A DNA stretch of 64,000 bases from Klenkia marina. Its GTDB lineage: Bacteria; Actinomycetota; Actinomycetes; Mycobacteriales; Geodermatophilaceae. The notes below the pieces were generated by a model, which searched no databases, was not told the origin of the DNA, and saw nothing but the letters and a program-made list of their open reading frames with translations. This document shows positions 9,307 to 19,723 of the stretch, one piece after another. The translations under genes and the position numbers were made by a program. Every line of letters begins with the position of its first letter. The stretch's first letter is position 1. Where the stretch lies: the NCBI RefSeq assembly GCF_900101025.1, contig NZ_FMUH01000001.1:434001-498000 (forward strand), read 5' to 3'.

Positions 9307-10196
9307 GCTGCCGACACCGCTTCCCGGAAGAGCTCGACGAGGCTGGGTTCACGACGGGCGAAGTGGGTGACCGGGCCCGTGCGCAGGGCGGCGGCGAGCA
9401 CCACCTGGTCGTCGGCGTCGGGCGCGAGGTCGAGCACGGTGTCGCCGCGCTGCTCGCTGACCACCCGCACGCCGGGCACGCCACCGGCCCACCCGGCCGG
9501 GGCGGCGGGGACGACGACGCGCAGCTGCCGCCCGCCCTCGCGGGCCCGCAGCTCGGCGACGGTGCCGCTGGCGACGATGCGGCCGCGGGCGAGGATGCCG
9601 ACGGCGTCGCACAGCCGCTCGACCAGGTCGAGCTGGTGGCTGGAGAACACCACCGGGACGCCGGCCCGGCAGCGCTCCAGCAGGGCGTCGGCCAGGGAGT
9701 CGACGCCGACCGGGTCGAGGCCGGAGAACGGCTCGTCGAGGATCAGCACCTCGGGGCCGCTGACCAGGGCGGCGGCGAGCTGCACGCGCTGCTGGTTGCC
9801 CAGCGACAGCTTCTCGACCCGCTCGCCGCGCTTCGCGGAGAGCCCCAGGCGCTCGGTCCACTCGTCGACCGCACGGGTGGCCTCGGCGGACGACGCCCCG
9901 TGCAGCCGCGCGAAGTACGTGAGCTGCTCGGCCACCTTCATCTTCGGGTAGAGGCCGCGCTCCTCCGGCATGTAGCCGATCAGCCGACGGCTCGCGTCGT
10001 CCAGCGGCCGCCCCTGCCAGCGCACCTGCCCGGCGTCGGCGCGGGCCAGGCCCATCGCGATGCGCATGGTCGTGGTCTTGCCCGCGCCGTTGGACCCGCA
10101 GAAGCCGAACATCTGCCCGGGTGCGACGGAGAACGACACCCCCTGCAGCACCTGGTTGTCGCCGTAGCTCTTGACCAGGCCGTCGAACTCGAGCAC
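9303..10196 (-). CDS. ABC transporter ATP-binding protein (NatA-like)
   Basis: A 297-aa nucleotide-binding subunit that powers the NatB-like permease. Walker A is GSNGAGKTTT near residues 36-45, the signature is LSLGNQQRVQ, and Walker B is LILDEPFSGLD; the H-loop SSHQ is present. The C-terminal third is the extra domain typical of NatA/DrrA-type ATPases. The open frame extends further upstream, but GTG at 10196 is the likely start: GGAGG lies 5 nt before it and the protein then begins MLEFDGLVKSYG, as the family does. Confidence 0.93.
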   Translation of the reverse strand: MLEFDGLVKSYGDNQVLQGVSFSVAPGQMFGFCGSNGAGKTTTMRIAMGLARADAGQVRWQGRPLDDASRRLIGYMPEERGLYPKMKVAEQLTYFARLHGASSAEATRAVDEWTERLGLSAKRGERVEKLSLGNQQRVQLAAALVSGPEVLILDEPFSGLDPVGVDSLADALLERCRAGVPVVFSSHQLDLVERLCDAVGILARGRIVASGTVAELRAREGGRQLRVVVPAAPAGWAGGVPGVRVVSEQRGDTVLDLAPDADDQVVLAAALRTGPVTHFARREPSLVELFREAVSAA

Positions 10197-10242
10197 GTGC
10201 CCTCCGCGGAGATCGTGAGTACCGCTCAGGACCGTATCGGTG

Positions 10243-11415
10243 TCACCCCTGCTCCGGGTGACGGGCCCCGGCCGGGACCTCGGCACCGTCGTCCAGCCGG
10301 GCGGCCAGGCCGACCAGGGTGACGTCGCCGTCCCCACCGACCACCGCCCCGCGCCCGACGTCGACGCCGTCGTCGAGCACCGCCCGGTGCACCCGGGCGC
10401 CGGCGCGCACCCGTGCGCCGGGCAGCAGCACCGAGTCGGTGACGGTCGCGCCCGCCTCGACCACGACGCCGGGCGAGAGCACCGAGCGGTGCACCGCCCC
10501 GGCCACGCGCGTGCCCCCGGAGACCAGCGACGCCTCCACCGACGCGCCGGGCAGCAACCGGGCGGCGGAGTGCCGGCCACCCCGGGTGGACACCCGCCAG
10601 GCCGGGTCGTCCAGGTCGAGCGGTGGCTCGTCGGCGAGGAAGTCCATGTGCGCCTGCCAGTACGCCGGCACCGTGCCGACGTCGCGCCAGTAGCCGTCGA
10701 ACCGGTGGGCCCGGGCCGCGCCGTCGGCGGTCTGCGCGGGCAGCAACTGGGAGCCGAGGTCGTCGAGCCCGTCGTCCCCGGCATCGGCGGCCAGGGCCTC
10801 GAGCCGGTCCAGCGTCGCTCCGGGGGTGAACACGAAGACCTCGTTGGTGGCCGTCGTGGTGGCCGGGGAGTCGGGCTTGTAGGCGTAGTCGGTCACCCGG
10901 TCACCGTCGACCTGCACGATGCCGTAGCGGGCGGCGTCGTCGGCGGCGACCTCGGTGGTCACCATCGTCACCTCGGCGCCGGACTCGCGGTGCTCGTCGG
11001 CCACCGCCCGGTAGTCCAGCTTGTAGACGGCGTCGGCACTGACCACGACGAGGGCGTCGGGGTCGAAGTCGCGCACGAGGTCGGCCTGGCGCCACAGCAC
11101 GTCGGCGGTGCCGGTCGCCCAGCCGCCCCGGTCGGTGCCCCGGAACGGCGGCAGGGTGAGCAGCCCGCCGGTGGTGCGGTCGAGGTCCCACGGGCGGCCG
11201 TTGGCCAGGTGCTGCGACAACGACGTCGGGTGGAACTGGACGGCGACCCACACGTCGGCGATGCCTGCGTGCTGGCAGTTCGACAGCGGGAAGTCGACCA
11301 GCCGGTACACCCCCGCGAACGGGACGGCGGGCTTCGCGCGCTGCTCGGTGAGCAGTTCGAGGCGACCGCCGGCGCCACCGGCGAGCACGAGCACGAGGAT
11401 CTTCGACTGGGCCAT
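10243..11415 (-). CDS. GlgC-like (ADP-glucose pyrophosphorylase family) nucleotidyltransferase
   Basis: A 390-aa protein: nucleotidyltransferase fold (residues 1 to about 250) followed by a left-handed beta-helix of hexapeptide repeats. The N-terminal motif reads VLAGGAGGRLELLTEQRAKP then AVPFAGVYRLVDFPLSNCQH. In true GlgC the RLxPLT proline and PFGG glycine are conserved; here they are Leu and Ala, so this is a diverged paralogue and ADP-glucose synthesis is not assured. ATG at 11415 is chosen because GAGGGG sits just upstream and the glycine loop then falls near residue 10, as usual. No other glycogen gene is nearby. Confidence 0.75.
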   Translation of the reverse strand: MAQSKILVLVLAGGAGGRLELLTEQRAKPAVPFAGVYRLVDFPLSNCQHAGIADVWVAVQFHPTSLSQHLANGRPWDLDRTTGGLLTLPPFRGTDRGGWATGTADVLWRQADLVRDFDPDALVVVSADAVYKLDYRAVADEHRESGAEVTMVTTEVAADDAARYGIVQVDGDRVTDYAYKPDSPATTTATNEVFVFTPGATLDRLEALAADAGDDGLDDLGSQLLPAQTADGAARAHRFDGYWRDVGTVPAYWQAHMDFLADEPPLDLDDPAWRVSTRGGRHSAARLLPGASVEASLVSGGTRVAGAVHRSVLSPGVVVEAGATVTDSVLLPGARVRAGARVHRAVLDDGVDVGRGAVVGGDGDVTLVGLAARLDDGAEVPAGARHPEQG

Positions 11416-11485
11416 GTGCCCCCTCTGCCCCGGACGGGGGGTCGCCACGCTCAAGCCCCCCACCGGCCGTGCCGATCAAGCACCC

Positions 11486-11893
11486 ATGTTCTTCGGCAAG
11501 AAGCCCTCAGCCGCCCCCGTGAGCACCGGTCTGCTGACCTGGGCCCGCTCGTACGTCGAGCGCGAGCTCGAGGACCTCGCGGGCGACCCCCGCCGCATCG
11601 TGGTCAAGCAGCGCAAGGGCGAGTCCTCCCGCGAGACCCGTCCGGTGGGTCGATCCCCCCAGTCCATCCGCGCGTCGGCCGCCCGCGAGCTCGAGCTGGG
11701 CGCCTGGCGGGTGCTGGTCGTGGTGGTCGAGCCCGGCGACGACGGCGAGGTCGTCATCGCGTGCGAGGCGTGGCAGCGCGACGTCCGGGAGGCCCTGCGG
11801 TTCGTGCAGCCGGCCAAGGCCGCGTTCGGCGGCACGCTCAAGCTCATCGGCGCGCTGCGCCCGGACGAGGCCCCGGACTACCCGCCCGCCTGA
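11486..11893 (+). CDS. Conserved hypothetical protein, 135 aa
   Basis: I do not recognise a named domain. The protein starts MFFGKKPSAAP, has a basic stretch near residues 40-55 (VKQRKGESSRE), and then an alternating hydrophobic core ([20 protein letters not shown]) compatible with a small alpha/beta domain; no signal peptide or transmembrane helix is evident. It is divergent from the GlgC-like gene (70 bp between starts), and its last 16 bp overlap the end of the convergent MFS gene. No good Shine-Dalgarno is seen before the ATG. Codon use is typical for the window, so I take it as a real gene of unknown function. Confidence 0.7.
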   Translation: MFFGKKPSAAPVSTGLLTWARSYVERELEDLAGDPRRIVVKQRKGESSRETRPVGRSPQSIRASAARELELGAWRVLVVVVEPGDDGEVVIACEAWQRDVREALRFVQPAKAAFGGTLKLIGALRPDEAPDYPPA

Positions 11894-13188
11894 GCCGCCC
11901 GCGACGCCCGGAACAGCCAGAAGGACGGGACGGCGACGGCGACCACGGCCATCGCCACCACGATCACCACGCCACCGGTCCACATCGCGACCGAGACCCC
12001 GAACGCGCTGGCCAGCGCGCCGGCGCGCAGGTCGCCGAGCCGCGGGCCGCCGGCCACCACCACGATGAAGACGCCCTGCATGCGGCCGCGCATGTCGTCG
12101 GGCGCGGCCAGCTGCAGCATCGACGAGCGCAGGACGGCGCTGACCATGTCCCCGGCCCCGGCGACCGCCAGGCACAGGACGGCGAACCACAGCGACCCGG
12201 CGAACCCGAAGCCGATGATCGCCACCCCCCACACGGCGATGGCGGCGAGCACCACCGCCCCCTGCCGATCGACCCGGCTCACCCAGCCCGAGGTCAGCCC
12301 CATGACCAGCGAGCCGATCGAGATGCCGGCGTAGAGCCAGCCCAGGCTGTTCGCGTCGCCGGCATACGCGGTCTCCGACAGCTGCGGGAACACCGCCTGC
12401 GGCCAGGCGAACAGCATCGCGACGATGTCCACGACGAACGTCATGAGCAGCACCGGCTGGGTGCGCAGGAAGACGAAGCCCTCCCCCACGCCGCGCACCG
12501 CCGAGCCCAGGCGCACCCGGCCCGCGGCACCGGCCACCGGCAGCGGCGGCAGCCCCCGCACCAGCCAGACGGCCGCGGCGAACCCGACGGCGTCGACGAC
12601 GTAGGTCACGAACAGCTCGCCCTGCCCGATGAGCACCCCGGCCAGCAGCGGGCCGGCGATGACGCCGATCTGGCGCACCGTCATGGCCAGCGCGTTCGCC
12701 GCCGGCACCAGCTCGGTCCCGACGACGGCCGGGATGGCGGCGCTGCGGGTGGGCTGGTTGACGGCCGCGAAGGCCGACACCAGCGCGGTGAGCACCCACA
12801 GCACGGCCAGCGACTCGAGCCCGAGCCCGGCCTGGACGGCGAGCAGCGCGCTGGTCACCGCCGCGCCGATCGAGGTGATGAGCATGAGCCGGCGGCGGTC
12901 CATGGCATCGGCGATGGCGCCGCCGAGCAGACCGAACACCACCAGCGGCACGAGCGCGACCACCGACGTCACGCCGACCAGCAGCGAGGAGCCGGTCATC
13001 GCGTAGACCTGGAACGGGACGGCGACCAGCGTCATCTGCTGGCCGAGCATCGTCACCGTCACGCCGGCGAACAGCCGCCGGTACGCCGGGATGGCCAGCG
13101 GTCGGGTGTCCAGCGCCAGCGCTCTCCGGCCGCGCTGCAGGGGTCCGGGGCGAGCCGGCGATTCCTGGGGGGCAGCGGGGTCCGTCAC
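11878..13188 (-). CDS. MFS transporter
   Basis: A 436-aa major facilitator protein with about 12 hydrophobic segments and the loop motif GGAIADAMDRRRLM between helices 2 and 3. It resembles the DUF894/EntS-like drug or siderophore exporter group. The GTG start at 13188 overlaps the pdxH stop (GTGA), so it should be translated from the pdxH message. The first 30 residues (TDPAAPQESPARPGP) are cytosolic and disordered. The substrate is unknown; coupling to pdxH is seen, but a role with vitamin B6 would be speculation. Confidence 0.9.
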   Translation of the reverse strand: MTDPAAPQESPARPGPLQRGRRALALDTRPLAIPAYRRLFAGVTVTMLGQQMTLVAVPFQVYAMTGSSLLVGVTSVVALVPLVVFGLLGGAIADAMDRRRLMLITSIGAAVTSALLAVQAGLGLESLAVLWVLTALVSAFAAVNQPTRSAAIPAVVGTELVPAANALAMTVRQIGVIAGPLLAGVLIGQGELFVTYVVDAVGFAAAVWLVRGLPPLPVAGAAGRVRLGSAVRGVGEGFVFLRTQPVLLMTFVVDIVAMLFAWPQAVFPQLSETAYAGDANSLGWLYAGISIGSLVMGLTSGWVSRVDRQGAVVLAAIAVWGVAIIGFGFAGSLWFAVLCLAVAGAGDMVSAVLRSSMLQLAAPDDMRGRMQGVFIVVVAGGPRLGDLRAGALASAFGVSVAMWTGGVVIVVAMAVVAVAVPSFWLFRASRAAQAGG

Positions 13189-13856
13189 GGGGCGAGGCGG
13201 CGGACGACCCAACCCCCACCCTCCTCGTCGTCCCGCTCGAACCGCAGCCGGTCGTGCAGCCGATCGTGGCCGCCCTGCCAGAACTCCACCCGCTGCGGGA
13301 CCACGCGGTAGGCACCCCACGTCGCCGGGCGCGGCAGCTTCCCGTCGGGGGTCTGCTCGTCCAGCTCGCGGAAGGCGCGCACGAGGTCCTCGCGGCCGTC
13401 GACGACCGAGGACTGCACCGACGCCGCCGCGGCCAGCTGCGCCCCGCGGGGGCGGGGGTCCCACAGCGCGTCGGAGTCGGCGTCGGACAGCCGGGCCGCC
13501 GTCCCCACGACCCGCACCTGGCGCTGCAGGGCCTGCCACGGGAAGACCAGCGCCACCCGGTCGTCCAGCGCGAGCTGCGCGCCCTTCGCCGAGGCACCGT
13601 TGGTCACGAACACGAAGCCCTCGTCGGACAGGCCCTTGAGCAGCACCACCCGGGCGTCGGGGGCGCCGTCGGGATCGGCCGTGGCCAGCACCATCGCGTT
13701 GGGCTCGGGCAGGTCGGCGGCCACGGCGTCGTCGAACCACCGCCGGAACTGCGCCAGCCAGGTGTCGGCGAGGGTGGCCTCGGAGAAGCTGCCCTCGTCG
13801 TAGTCGCGGCGCATCGTCGTCAGGTCGGGCACGGTCGGCTCGGGCACGGAGGCCAT
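13185..13856 (-). CDS. pdxH: Pyridoxamine 5'-phosphate oxidase
   Basis: A 223-aa FMN enzyme converting PNP/PMP to pyridoxal 5'-phosphate in B6 salvage. Visible family blocks are MRRDYDEGSF near the start, the FMN-binding region PDARVVLLKGLSDEGFVFVT, the Arg/Gln-rich RQVRVVGTAARL, and the C-terminal FMN/PLP block RLRFERDDEEGGGWVVRRLAP. The frame is open far upstream, but ATG at 13856 gives the standard length and has GGTGGGAG just before it. It is first of a two-gene unit with the MFS gene and is divergent from citA-serC across 185 bp. Confidence 0.95.
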   Translation of the reverse strand: MASVPEPTVPDLTTMRRDYDEGSFSEATLADTWLAQFRRWFDDAVAADLPEPNAMVLATADPDGAPDARVVLLKGLSDEGFVFVTNGASAKGAQLALDDRVALVFPWQALQRQVRVVGTAARLSDADSDALWDPRPRGAQLAAAASVQSSVVDGREDLVRAFRELDEQTPDGKLPRPATWGAYRVVPQRVEFWQGGHDRLHDRLRFERDDEEGGGWVVRRLAP

Positions 13857-13914
13857 GCTCCCACCCTGCAACCACCCGTCCACCGGTGAGCGACGAGTCC
13901 ACGACCTGGTGTGA

Positions 13915-16284
<2,370 letters not shown>

Positions 16285-16299
16285 CCGCGGAGGGGCGGG

Positions 16300-17778
16300 T
16301 CAGGGCACCAACCAGGTGTCCTTCGACCCGCCCCCGCGGCTGGAGTTGACCAGCAGCGAGCCCTCCTCGAGGGCGACCCGGGTCAGCGGGGCGGGCAGCA
16401 CGTGCGTGCTGGACCCGGCGACGGCGAACACCCGCAGGTCGGCGTGGCGGGGCACCACCACGCCGTCGACCAGCGTGGGCACCGTGGAGAAGTCCACCGG
16501 CTCCTGGGCGACGAAGCGGTGCGGCGCGGCGTCGACGGCCGCCGCCAGCTCCTCGAGCTCGGCCGCCGAGGCCGCGGGCCCGAACACCACGCCCTGGCCG
16601 CCGTACCCGTCGACCGGCTTCACCACGAGCTCGGCGAGCCGGCCGCGCACGGCGGCGAGGTCGGCGGGGTCGGCGAGCACCCACGTCGGCACGGTGTCGA
16701 GCACCGGCTCCTCGCCGAGGTAGAACCGGATCATCCCCGGCACGTAGCAGTAGGTGGCCTTGTCGTCGGCCACCCCGTTGCCCGGCACGTTGGCCAGCGC
16801 CAGCCGCCCGGCCCGCACGGCCTCGCCCAGCAGCACGTCCAGCGGGGTGCCGACCGGGTTGAGGTGGGCGGCCAGGTCGTCCTCGTCGAACCGCCGGTAC
16901 AGGACGTCGACCGGCACCCGCTCGCCGTCGACCTCGACCTCGACCCCGCCGTCGGCCCGCGCCCACAGCCGATCGGGGGTGGCCACCGGGATGCCCATCG
17001 CCTCGGCCAGCAGCCGGTGCTCGAACCAGGCGGTGTTGACCCGGCCGTCGGTGAGCAGTGCCAGCTGCGGGGGCCCGCTGCACGCCGGCGGGGCGGCGTC
17101 GGCCAGGGCGGCCCGCAGCACCGCGACCGCGTCGTGCGGCTCGGGGAGGTCGGTCCGGTCGGCGAACAGGCCGGGCAGGGCCGCACGGGTGCTGTCGCGG
17201 TTGACGATCGCGAACCCGAGGCCCGAGGGCACCCGCAGGTTGTCCTCCAGCACCACCCACCCGTCCGGCCCGCGCAGCAGGTCGAGGCCGGCGACCGTGG
17301 CCCGCGGCTGGCCCGGTCCGGCCAGCGACGCCGCGCCCGGCCGGTGCCCGGGGCTGCGGGTGACCAGCCAGTCGGGCAGCACACCCGCCCGCACCGCGTC
17401 GGGCACGGCCCCGCCCTCGCTGCGCCGGCGCCCGGCCGGCCGGTGGACGTCGGCGAGGAAGGCGTTGAGCGCCCGGGTGCGCTGCTGCACCCCGCGAGCC
17501 AGGTGCGCCCAGTCGGCGGCCGGCACCAGGCGGGGCAGCGGGCAGACCGGGAAGGCCCGCTCGACCAGTCCGCCGTCCACGAACGACCCGAAGACCACAC
17601 CGCGGGCGCGCCGCTCGCGGCCCATCTCGGCGACCGCCGCGGCCAGCCCGACGCCACCGAGCTCGTCGACGGCCGAGGCCAGCGCGTCGTAGCCGGGGCG
17701 GAGGCCCCCCTCGGCGCCGACGGCCTCGTCGACGGCCGACCCCGGGTAGCGCACGAACGCGCCCGTCGCTCCGGTCAT
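16300..17778 (-). CDS. Circularly permuted type 2 ATP-grasp protein (DUF404/DUF407)
   Basis: A 492-aa cytosolic protein of the circularly permuted ATP-grasp group, thought to ligate amino acids or peptides. Supporting segments are VLEDNLRVPSGLGFAI, DVLYRRFDEDDL, LANVPGNGVADDKATY, VVKPVDGYGGQGVVFG (ATP-grasp nucleotide loop) and the terminal VNSSRGGGSKDTWLVP. In most genomes this family sits with an alpha-E domain protein and a transglutaminase-like protease; neither is here. Instead it is 7 bp downstream of the S9 peptidase gene and shares its strand with a NAGGN-type amidotransferase. The ligated substrate is unknown. The start ATG is 7 bp from the preceding stop. Confidence 0.88.
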   Translation of the reverse strand: MTGATGAFVRYPGSAVDEAVGAEGGLRPGYDALASAVDELGGVGLAAAVAEMGRERRARGVVFGSFVDGGLVERAFPVCPLPRLVPAADWAHLARGVQQRTRALNAFLADVHRPAGRRRSEGGAVPDAVRAGVLPDWLVTRSPGHRPGAASLAGPGQPRATVAGLDLLRGPDGWVVLEDNLRVPSGLGFAIVNRDSTRAALPGLFADRTDLPEPHDAVAVLRAALADAAPPACSGPPQLALLTDGRVNTAWFEHRLLAEAMGIPVATPDRLWARADGGVEVEVDGERVPVDVLYRRFDEDDLAAHLNPVGTPLDVLLGEAVRAGRLALANVPGNGVADDKATYCYVPGMIRFYLGEEPVLDTVPTWVLADPADLAAVRGRLAELVVKPVDGYGGQGVVFGPAASAAELEELAAAVDAAPHRFVAQEPVDFSTVPTLVDGVVVPRHADLRVFAVAGSSTHVLPAPLTRVALEEGSLLVNSSRGGGSKDTWLVP

Positions 17779-17785
17779 GAGCCCC

Positions 17786-19645
17786 TCACAGCCAGCGGTC
17801 GAACCATCCGACGGTCGCCTCGGTCACGGCCACCACGTTCTCCCGGCCCACGACGGTGTGGCCCTCGCCCGGCAGCAGGAGCAGCTCGGCGGGCCCGCCC
17901 AGCGCGGTCAGCGCCTGGTGGGCCTGCACGGACTCCGCCGCCGGGACGTTGGTGTCGCGGTCACCGTGCGCCAGCAGCACCGGTGACCGCAACCGGGCGA
18001 AGGACGTCATCGGGCTGATCGTGGCCAGCATCTCCCGGTCGGCGACCGGGTCGCCGTACTCGGTCACCGAGGCCGCCGCCATCCACGGCTCGGTGGCGGC
18101 GAAGAACGTGCGCAGGTCGCTCATGCCGGCCAGGGAGACACCGGCGGCGAACAGGTCGGGCCACCGGGTGAGCGCCACCAGGGTCAGGTAGCCGCCGTAG
18201 GACCAGCCGTGCGCGCCGACCCGGCCGGGGGCGGCGATGCCCGCCTCGACCAGGTGCGCGACGGTGTCGACGACGTCGGTGAACGAGGCCTCGCGACCGG
18301 CGACGTCGTCCAGGCCCATGAAGGCTGCGCCCCGCCCACCGGAGCCGCGCACGTTCGGGGCGAACACGGTGATGCCGGCGGCGGCCAGCGACTGGGCCAG
18401 CGGTGACCACGCCGGGCGCTCCTGGCCCTCGGGGCCGCCGTGGAAGCTGACCACGGTGCGGTTCGGGCCGGCCACGCCGCGCGGACGGTAGAGCCAGCCC
18501 TCCAGCGCCAGCCCGTCGGCGGCCCGGTAGTGGTGCCGCACCGGGGTGGTCAGCAGTTCGGGGTCGGGGCGACGGGGCGAGCTGGGCAGCCGGGTGGTCC
18601 GGGCGGTCCGGGTGGCCCCGCCGTCCCCCAGGTCGACCCGGTGCAGGCTGCGGGGCGCGCCCGGCCCGGTGAGCTCGGCGACCAGGGCGCTGCCGTCGGC
18701 GGCCATCGACCACCCGGGCATGACCGGCTGCGGGAGCGGGATGCGGCGCACCAGCTCGCCGTCCGCAAGGCGGCGCAGCTCGAGCTCGGTGCTGCCGTCG
18801 GCGTTCCAGACGCACAGCACGGTGCCGTCGGCGCGGACGGCGTAGCCGTCGAGGTCGGCGTCGCGGCGGCCGACGACCACCCGCGCCTCCCCCGGCTCCC
18901 CGGCGGCCGACAGCGGGACGGCGACCAGTGCGGTGCGGTCCTCGCCCAGCGGGCCGGGCTGGGCGGCGCGCAGGTGCACCGCCCGCCCGTCGGGGGCGAA
19001 CCGGCCGTCCTCGCTCTGCCGCCCGCCCGGCGCGTCGGCCGGGACCAGCCGCTGCTGGCGCCCGGTGGCGACGTCGACCAGGACGACGTGCCGCCAGCCG
19101 CGCGGGCCGCGCCGGGCCAGCAGCCGGGTCCCGTCGGGGGCCACCGCGGTGACCGCGAGGAACCCGCCCGTCGCCAGCGTGCGCGCGGTGCCGGTGACGA
19201 CGTCCACCAGGACCACGTCGGCCTCCGCCCCGCGGGACACGGTGCAGGCGTAGAGGCCGGGGTGGGCGGTCCACCCACCGGCGAACACCGTGGTGCGGGG
19301 GTCGTCCCCCAGCACGCGGCGGCGGCCGGAGCCGTCGGGGCGCACGACCCACAGCTCGGCGCAGATCGAGCCGCCGGGGCTGACCAGGTAGGCCAGCCAC
19401 GCGCCGTCCGGCGACCAGGCGACCGACACGACCTCCTGGTCGGGGGCCGACAGCACGACGGGGGGCGTGCGCTGGTCGAGGGTGGTCACCTCCAGCCGCG
19501 GCCGGCCGGTGCGGTCACCGACGCAGGCCACGCGCTCGCCGTCGGGCGCCAGGGCCGGGCACCAGGTGCCGGCCGCGGCAGCGAGGTCGGCCGCCACCGA
19601 CCGGGTCGGGTCGGGTGCGGTGCCGTGCAGGTCGGGCCGGGTCAT
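17786..19645 (-). CDS. S9 family (prolyl oligopeptidase-like) serine peptidase
   Basis: A 619-aa two-domain enzyme: an N-terminal beta-propeller (about 25-350, with repeated APDG/SPDG turns) and a C-terminal alpha/beta hydrolase (about 370-619). The catalytic triad is visible: Ser482 in GWSYGG, Asp564 in HGDRDTNVP and His596 in PGEGHTV. There is no signal peptide, so it should cleave short peptides in the cytoplasm; acylaminoacyl-peptidase activity is the family's usual function. It lies 78 bp after the amidotransferase gene and 7 bp before the ATP-grasp gene, with no terminator evident between them. Confidence 0.92.
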   Translation of the reverse strand: MTRPDLHGTAPDPTRSVAADLAAAAGTWCPALAPDGERVACVGDRTGRPRLEVTTLDQRTPPVVLSAPDQEVVSVAWSPDGAWLAYLVSPGGSICAELWVVRPDGSGRRRVLGDDPRTTVFAGGWTAHPGLYACTVSRGAEADVVLVDVVTGTARTLATGGFLAVTAVAPDGTRLLARRGPRGWRHVVLVDVATGRQQRLVPADAPGGRQSEDGRFAPDGRAVHLRAAQPGPLGEDRTALVAVPLSAAGEPGEARVVVGRRDADLDGYAVRADGTVLCVWNADGSTELELRRLADGELVRRIPLPQPVMPGWSMAADGSALVAELTGPGAPRSLHRVDLGDGGATRTARTTRLPSSPRRPDPELLTTPVRHHYRAADGLALEGWLYRPRGVAGPNRTVVSFHGGPEGQERPAWSPLAQSLAAAGITVFAPNVRGSGGRGAAFMGLDDVAGREASFTDVVDTVAHLVEAGIAAPGRVGAHGWSYGGYLTLVALTRWPDLFAAGVSLAGMSDLRTFFAATEPWMAAASVTEYGDPVADREMLATISPMTSFARLRSPVLLAHGDRDTNVPAAESVQAHQALTALGGPAELLLLPGEGHTVVGRENVVAVTEATVGWFDRWL

Positions 19646-19723
19646 GCCACCTCCGCTCGTCGGGTGCGTCCTGGGCGTCCAGCAGCCACGTCCGCCCCGC
19701 TGTTCCCCATCGGCAGCGCGAGC

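Noticed and set aside
10240-13311. Very long open frame on the plus strand opposite the GlgC-like, MFS and pdxH genes
   Set aside because: Antisense shadow typical of GC-rich DNA: the translation is Arg/Gly/His-rich without domain features, while the opposite strand encodes recognisable proteins throughout.
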